Shown here one piece after another: positions 58,916-64,000 of a stretch of DNA of 64,000 bases. Both the position numbers and the translations under genes were made by a program. Positions within the stretch are counted from its first letter, which is position 1. Each line of letters begins with the position of its first letter. Below the pieces are notes generated by a model. That model had not been told where the DNA came from, ran no database searches, and was given only the letters and a program-made list of their open reading frames with translations. Location of the stretch: assembly GCF_004379255.2 (NCBI RefSeq), contig NC_056034.1, positions 36,438,887 through 36,502,886 on the forward strand. Direction: 5' to 3'. This stretch comes from Salvia splendens (Eukaryota; Streptophyta; Magnoliopsida; Lamiales; Lamiaceae).

Positions 58916-59569
58916 TTTATAACGGCAAATTTGTATCACTTCAATTGCGATCGATCTGAATTTACGAAGACTTTAGACTTTAGAGAGACAAGTTCAATTC
59001 AAGGTCAGCCCTAAATCTCTTAAATCTTTCTGAAGGTTTTTGCCAATTTTCTGATTATCTCGATTTATGTAGCGGAATGAGATTTCAATCGGTTTCTCGA
59101 GCGAATTCATGTATATACTTGTTGCCCTATTTTTTCAGTTGTTGCTTTATATTGTCGAATTGTTTGCTTGGCTTTTGAACGGATGAGATCTGGTAATTAA
59201 TCTGTTAGATTACTTGGTTTGTTATACTCCTGCAGAATATTGATCTGGTAATTATCAGTAATATCGTTTACTTAAAATCAAATTTTGTATACTTACCTCC
59301 GTCGCACAATTGGTTGGACACAAGTTTTAATGCCTAATTGGTAAAGTAACAGAGATGTAGAAAAAAAGTAATTAAAATATTGTTAGCAGAGAATGAGTCT
59401 CACCTAATTAGAGTGTTAGGCCAACAAACAGTTTCCAAAATTCGAATGCATTCTATTGTGAGATGGATTAAAAAGGTGCATACTCTACTGGGACGAAGTA
59501 ATATACGGATAAGATCTGGTAATTAAAATCAAATTTTGTATTAAAAGTAATAAAGTAGTTGGTGCAGAA

Positions 59570-59827
59570 ATGGCAACGGGTGGAGCGGCTCCTCAGAGGG
59601 GAAGTGCAGCAGCTGCAGCAGCTAACCTCCGTAGGAGGAGAAGTGGAGGCGGAGGAGGAGGAGGAGCTGCCGGTGGAGCAAGTGGAACAATGCTCCAATT
59701 CTACACAGATGATGCTCCTGGGCTTAAGATTTCCCCTAATGTTGTGCTTGTTATGAGCATCGGTTTCATAGCTTTTGTTGCTGTTCTTCATGTCATGGGC
59801 AAACTCTACTTTGCTCGCAAAGACTAG
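59570..59827 (+). CDS. SEC61B: Sec61 beta, protein-conducting channel subunit
   Basis: 85 residues in one exon, the usual plant length. The N terminus is Ala-rich, followed by RRRR and a poly-Gly stretch, then the conserved [17 protein letters not shown] motif and one C-terminal transmembrane helix (about residues 57-80, [20 protein letters not shown]) ending in a short basic tail. Sec61 beta is a tail-anchored ER protein in the translocon with Sec61 alpha and gamma. The ATG follows GGTGCAG by two bases, a good splice acceptor, so an intron of about 550 bp probably sits in the 5' UTR. Intact, no odd features. It converges with the NOT1 fragment. Confidence 0.95.
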   Translation: MATGGAAPQRGSAAAAAANLRRRRSGGGGGGGAAGGASGTMLQFYTDDAPGLKISPNVVLVMSIGFIAFVAVLHVMGKLYFARKD

Positions 59828-60181
59828 AATTCACTCATTCTACTCATTTTATGTATTCTGTTTTTCGGGATAATTTTGCTTTAACCATTCAACTCACTTT
59901 TTTTTAGTATAACCATCTCCAGATTTTACGCATGTTGCTTGAATTTTTATAGCACTTTCGACTCTCCATATTGTTATTGGGCAAAAATACTAAATTTAAT
60001 GACTAAGCTTCGTTCCCCAATCATAACAGCAAATGTTAAATTGAACCACACTTGAAGTTAGTAATTAGCAACATAGAGAAATTCATAAAACGATTCAATT
60101 GTAGAGAAGAAACTAGAGATATATGTTCAAGGGATAGTAAATATGAAGGAAATGGAGAATTTACATTCACAAGAGGTTTGT
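59828..60181. other. 3' UTR of SEC61B and short spacer
   Basis: AT-rich, no further gene. SEC61B polyadenylation is expected here. Confidence 0.4.
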
Positions 60182-61796
60182 TTAATGAAGGTTGTCAGGT
60201 ACAAACCCAAACGACCAAGATACTGATTCAAACAACTTCTCGATCTTAGGCGTGCACCTCGTAAACGACCTACTCCAGAAGTTATACCTCGGATTATGTC
60301 GGAGGTTCAACGCACCACCCATCTTAGGAATTCAGGAGAAGAAAAAAACACTTAAGAAACCTAAGAAAAATTTTAATCGCATGTTACCTTCATTAGCTCA
60401 ATAAATGTGATCTTAAGACCCCATGGATGAGGCCTATTGACAATCAAACGTTCCAATAAGACTCTAGTAATCTGCTCCTGGATCAATTCCTGCATCAAAA
60501 CTACGACATATATACACCACAAATGTAGAGATTTTTTGATCAAGCAAAATTTCTAAGAGGGTAAGGGGGAGCCAAACAATTCGCACCTGATTTGATTCAG
60601 CAAACAGATAAAGAAGAACGGAGGAGAAGTAATGGGTATGGTTATTTGAATAGCGCAATTGGTTGGCAATGGCATTCAGGAACAGCTATCGGCCCTCTCT
60701 ATCAAGATCCATTATTAACGTTCCGAAAACATCCAGAGCAGCACTCACCAAGTATGCACTCATATTACCCATGGTTTGAGCATGAGGGGGTTTTCTCGCT
60801 TGCAGTTGCTGAATAAGCCTAAACAAAATTTTGAAATGATTTTTTGTTTCAATTATAAATAAAAAGAAGACCACAAACATACAAGGTAAACAGGTAAAAA
60901 ATAGCAAATATTCAAGAAACAGTAGTGGATTGAGTTTAATAGGAACTGGAATTTAGAATGACAGACCTGCATCCCCACATAAAGAACAAGGGAGTTAACT
61001 AAAGGAGCATTGTAACGAGTCCCGGCACAAGCAGCATCAATTGTAGAGAGTAGAAGCTTCTGCTTCAACTCAGTGAGAAACGGGGATCCTTGTTGCCTAG
61101 TCTGCAACAGAAATTGCTTCTAACATAAGAACCACAGAAAAAGTTTTGAAATTCATTAATTTGCTTCTGGTCTTTTACCTTAAGATACTTGTCCACATCA
61201 TCCTTGATCTGCTTTGCTTTAAGTGCGGTATCAACATCTGAAAGAATTCTCGGCGTATGATTAATCTCCGCCAGAAGGTCAATCTACATCATCACATAAT
61301 GTGGCATTCAGATACCAACTTTACAGTCCAAGCAATAGATAATATTAAGTTCAGTTATGGACCTTTAAGTTGGGAGTAGAAGGATCTGGAAGCCTCATAT
61401 TGCGAGGAAATGCGCTAAGGATTATATTCCGCATTTGTATGCAGCTGGGGGGGATGACATCACAAAAGCTGAAATGATAATCACAAAGGAACACTGGAAA
61501 ATCATGAAGTAACACTAACAACACTCGGGAGTGTTCCTTTGTACAGAAATTTCACCTAGAGATATACAAGATTCATATTGCATCAATATCAACACAAATA
61601 ATGGTTGAGAACAAGGAAATAGTCCAAGAACTGCATACAAACCGGTTCCTCAAGTTCAGCCTTCCTCAGGAATGGTTCTATGAACTGGAAAAAGTCCACC
61701 AGTAACCTCTGAAAATATGGCCATCCTTTTTGTGCATTTGCAGTAAGCAGCTTTGGCATAAAACTTCTATGACTAACCAACTCGAGCCACGCAAAG
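60182..61796 (-). pseudogene. NOT1: NOT1 (CCR4-NOT scaffold) C-terminal fragment, decayed
   Basis: Seven exon-like blocks match the extreme C terminus of NOT1: about 61796-61643, 61555-61363, 61283-61180, 61101-60967, 60818-60587, 60489-60388 and about 60295-60182. Recognisable pieces are [54 protein letters not shown] and FTRCTPKIEKLFESVS. Defects are an extra C near 61527, an extra T near 60815, a TAG at 60688-60686 where the family has Tyr, and a lost acceptor AG before the last block. The rest of the very long gene is absent. Introns are kept, so it arose by DNA duplication and not through RNA. The functional protein scaffolds mRNA deadenylation. Confidence 0.9.
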
Positions 61797-62197
61797 CTGA
61801 AAGCAACTAGACAAGTCAGTCATACAAAATTGAGCAGCTTTAGGTAACCCTATGGTACTGGAAGGAATAATATTATCATCCCTCAAAGTAAGCAGCTGAT
61901 TTCCCATTTCATCAATAAAAATAAAGAACAAACAAAACAAATCGAAGCATTCATGACAACCTATATTCCAAAATTCTGAAGAAAATTGGTTCATAGGTAT
62001 TGGTTCACCAGGCAGTTTTCAGGGCAGAAGAAAATAGAATCAGAAATAGTAACCACAAGTTATTCTTAGATGTGAAAGACCTAAGATTTATATAGTAGGA
62101 GTATAATTTATTCAGGAAAGCAGAATGTAATAATAGATTGAATGCTATAGATGCGAGTTTGTGTCAATTGTATAAGTGAGTAATATAATATTGTTCA
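61797..62197. other. Spacer between NOT1 fragment and LTR
   Basis: No further NOT1 exon is recognisable. AT-rich. Confidence 0.4.
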
Positions 62198-63790
62198 TGT
62201 CACGCCCGCATTTTCTAAGGATAGAAAACACGGTTGATCGCGACTAGGGGAGGATTAAAGAAGCGGGGAAGAAAGGGGAAAAACAACACAACTCGACCAT
62301 AACTTGAAACAACTGGGAATAGCTCGAATAAAATCAGAGTATCTCAACAATCAACAACTCAAAAATGAATATTATCTCAACGATACAAGAACTCAAAAGA
62401 AGGACAACCACTTAGCGGAAGCATTTCGAGAGAAGGAATATGCCACGTGTGAAGACATGACACATTCTAAACACTTAATTTCTTCAACGGTCTTGCTCAA
62501 CACCCACCGCACCCGTCACGCTCAACCTGCAATTTTTAAAAGAAAAGCAGGGCTGAGTACTTGATGCACTCAGTGGACTCATGCCGAAAACATTTTATAA
62601 AAAGTATTTATCATGTCACCATTGAGTGACCTTGGGGTTTTAACTTTAGAAATCGCCCAAGACACTAAAATCATTTCCATTGTAAAATTCGGTTGATCAA
62701 CCATTTTCCCATAGCTATCTACCATATCTGATCCATTGATGACAAGGAATGTGGCCACATCCCACTCACGATCTCCATAGGTGTACACTAGCCTGAATAG
62801 GGACTCACTCCCTAGACAGACCCGAATTCGATTATCCATTGATGGCAAAAGCCACATCAGATAGGTTCCATAGAATAAAACAAAACATGGCATGACAAAT
62901 ATTCATATCATTTTCACATAAAAATATACTTAGGGCATTGCCCTTATTTAAAAAGAATGCCCACCTCGTTCTCTTAAAGCCTTAAATTTTTTTTTTTCGT
63001 TCGGTTCTCGAAAAGCGTGCGTGAAGTCACCCACTTCGACTCAATCTTCCATTCGATTAATTTGGACCAAACCAAATTAACTCCAAGCCATCTCCTTTAT
63101 CAAAACAGTGGGCCTACAAATTTAAATTAATTCATTTGGCCCAAAACATTAAATAAACAAGGCCCAAAACCTTAATCTTCCTTACCTAACGTGAAATTCC
63201 AAATGGAATTGGAATCCTCTTCTCAAATCAAGCACACCCTGTCATCTCTCTCTCACACTCTTCTACAGCTCTCCGTCGAGCAGCTCTTCCACAAGGGGGC
63301 GTTCGTCGTTGTTCGCTCTCTCTCTGACAATCCGCCGCCGCTGCCGTCTCCTCCGCTCCACCACTGCTGTCAAAGCGCTGCCTCACTGAAATTCTCCAGC
63401 ATCATCGCTGCTGTCCACCGCTGTTCGGCCCGTCGCGCCACCGCATCGAAGTCGCGGTCAGCCCCTGCTCCTCGCCCTCTCTGCCACTGCCGGAGACGCA
63501 CAGGCAGCGACGTCGCCTCTGCCCGTCTGTGTCGTCGTTGCCGAGCAGCCGCTGCTCTCCGTTGCCGGCGTCTAGCAGCTGTCGCCGCCACTGCCGTCCC
63601 CTATTCCTCTCGTCCTTCTCTCTCTCTAAATCCTTAATTGCAAGACCTCATCTCTTATACTCCATGATGCATTCCCATTCCTGCTGAAGTTGCTCTTCGT
63701 AAGTAGAAAGATTGGCAGCCAATTCTTCGATATTCACCTCTTCGTCTTCCATCTTTTTTTTTTCTCTCCTTTATTTTTCGGGGTGTTACA
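62198..63790 (-). repeat. 3' LTR of a Del/Tekay-like Ty3/gypsy element
   Basis: 1593 bp. On the minus strand it starts TGTAACACCCCGAAAAAT and ends GGGCGTGACA. Just upstream lies the lineage's typical junction GGGACGAAATTTTTATTAAG followed by the purine tract ATGGGTAGAT. The partner LTR is outside the window, so length and target duplication cannot be checked. The open frame at 63191-63637 on the other strand is GC-rich LTR sequence, not a gene. Confidence 0.8.
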
Positions 63791-64000
63791 ATCTACCCAT
63801 CTTAATAAAAATTTCGTCCCGAAATTTGCTTACGTCCTTCGAATATAGAAGTTCTCCATCATCTTGTCTTCCAAGCAGCTTCCTCATGTCGTCTAATTAA
63901 CATTGTAGTTGAAAGTCACATCGCTGCCACTTTTAATAAATTACGCGAGATTAGACTATATTAAATTAAATCGCGCACTTCGCATCATCCCTCCTTGTCT
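63791..64000 (-). mobile_element. Internal 3' end of the Del/Tekay-like element
   Basis: Contains the purine tract and the region just downstream of pol. The body of the element continues beyond the window's right edge. Confidence 0.7.

Noticed and set aside
63191..63637. 148-codon open frame rich in Ala, Arg and Ser
   Set aside because: It lies inside a Del/Tekay-like LTR. The composition reflects GC-rich CCG repeats, and no domain is present.

Overview
This is nuclear DNA from a flowering plant. Three things point to that: introns with GT-AG borders, plant-only gene families (beta-expansin, a phytochrome-interacting bHLH), and a dense load of plant transposon lineages (Athila, chromovirus, Cassandra, PIF/Harbinger, Mutator-like, Stowaway) together with a nuclear copy of plastid rpoC1. 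A eudicot is likely. A Lamiales (Salvia-like) source is only my impression. Exon borders and element ends were worked out by eye from splice signals, terminal repeats and target-site duplications (TSDs).

Layout. 480-13840 is a structurally complete but mutated 13.4 kb Athila-type Ty3/gypsy element with 1486-bp LTRs and TSD CTCAT. 15412-16834 (minus) is a four-exon beta-expansin. 17-23 kb is AT-rich with small transposon remnants. 23608-27305 (minus) is a six-exon bHLH gene of the UNE10/PIF8 type with an active-phytochrome-B-binding motif. 28-31 kb holds a Harbinger MITE and a Mutator-like MITE with a Stowaway inside one of its ends. 31691-37331 is a three-level nest: plastid rpoC1 DNA, split by a 4.9 kb PIF/Harbinger element, which itself contains a 2.5 kb terminal-inverted-repeat element carrying gene-like fragments and a 44-bp minisatellite. 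37366-43876 is a pile-up of LTR elements: a Cassandra solo LTR with 5S-like boxes, the 3' part of a chromovirus, an opposing gag fragment, and a small non-autonomous LTR element with a perfect 294-bp duplication. 43971-53210 is a PIF/Harbinger cluster in which ORF1 and transposase lie on different elements, ending in an inverted deletion derivative. 53825-56914 has nested Stowaway and Mutator-like elements. 59570-59827 is an intact Sec61 beta gene. 60182-61796 (minus) is a decayed C-terminal piece of NOT1. From 62198 to the end is the 3' LTR of a Del/Tekay-like element running out of the window.

The genes that look functional are the beta-expansin (cell-wall loosening), the UNE10/PIF8-like factor (light signalling) and SEC61B (ER translocon). 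They do not form a pathway. I see no clearly new biological system. The more unusual parts are the three-level plastid/Harbinger/TIR-element nest, the split Harbinger cluster with an inverted copy that could make a hairpin RNA, and the non-autonomous LTR element with an unrecognised C-terminal coding region.
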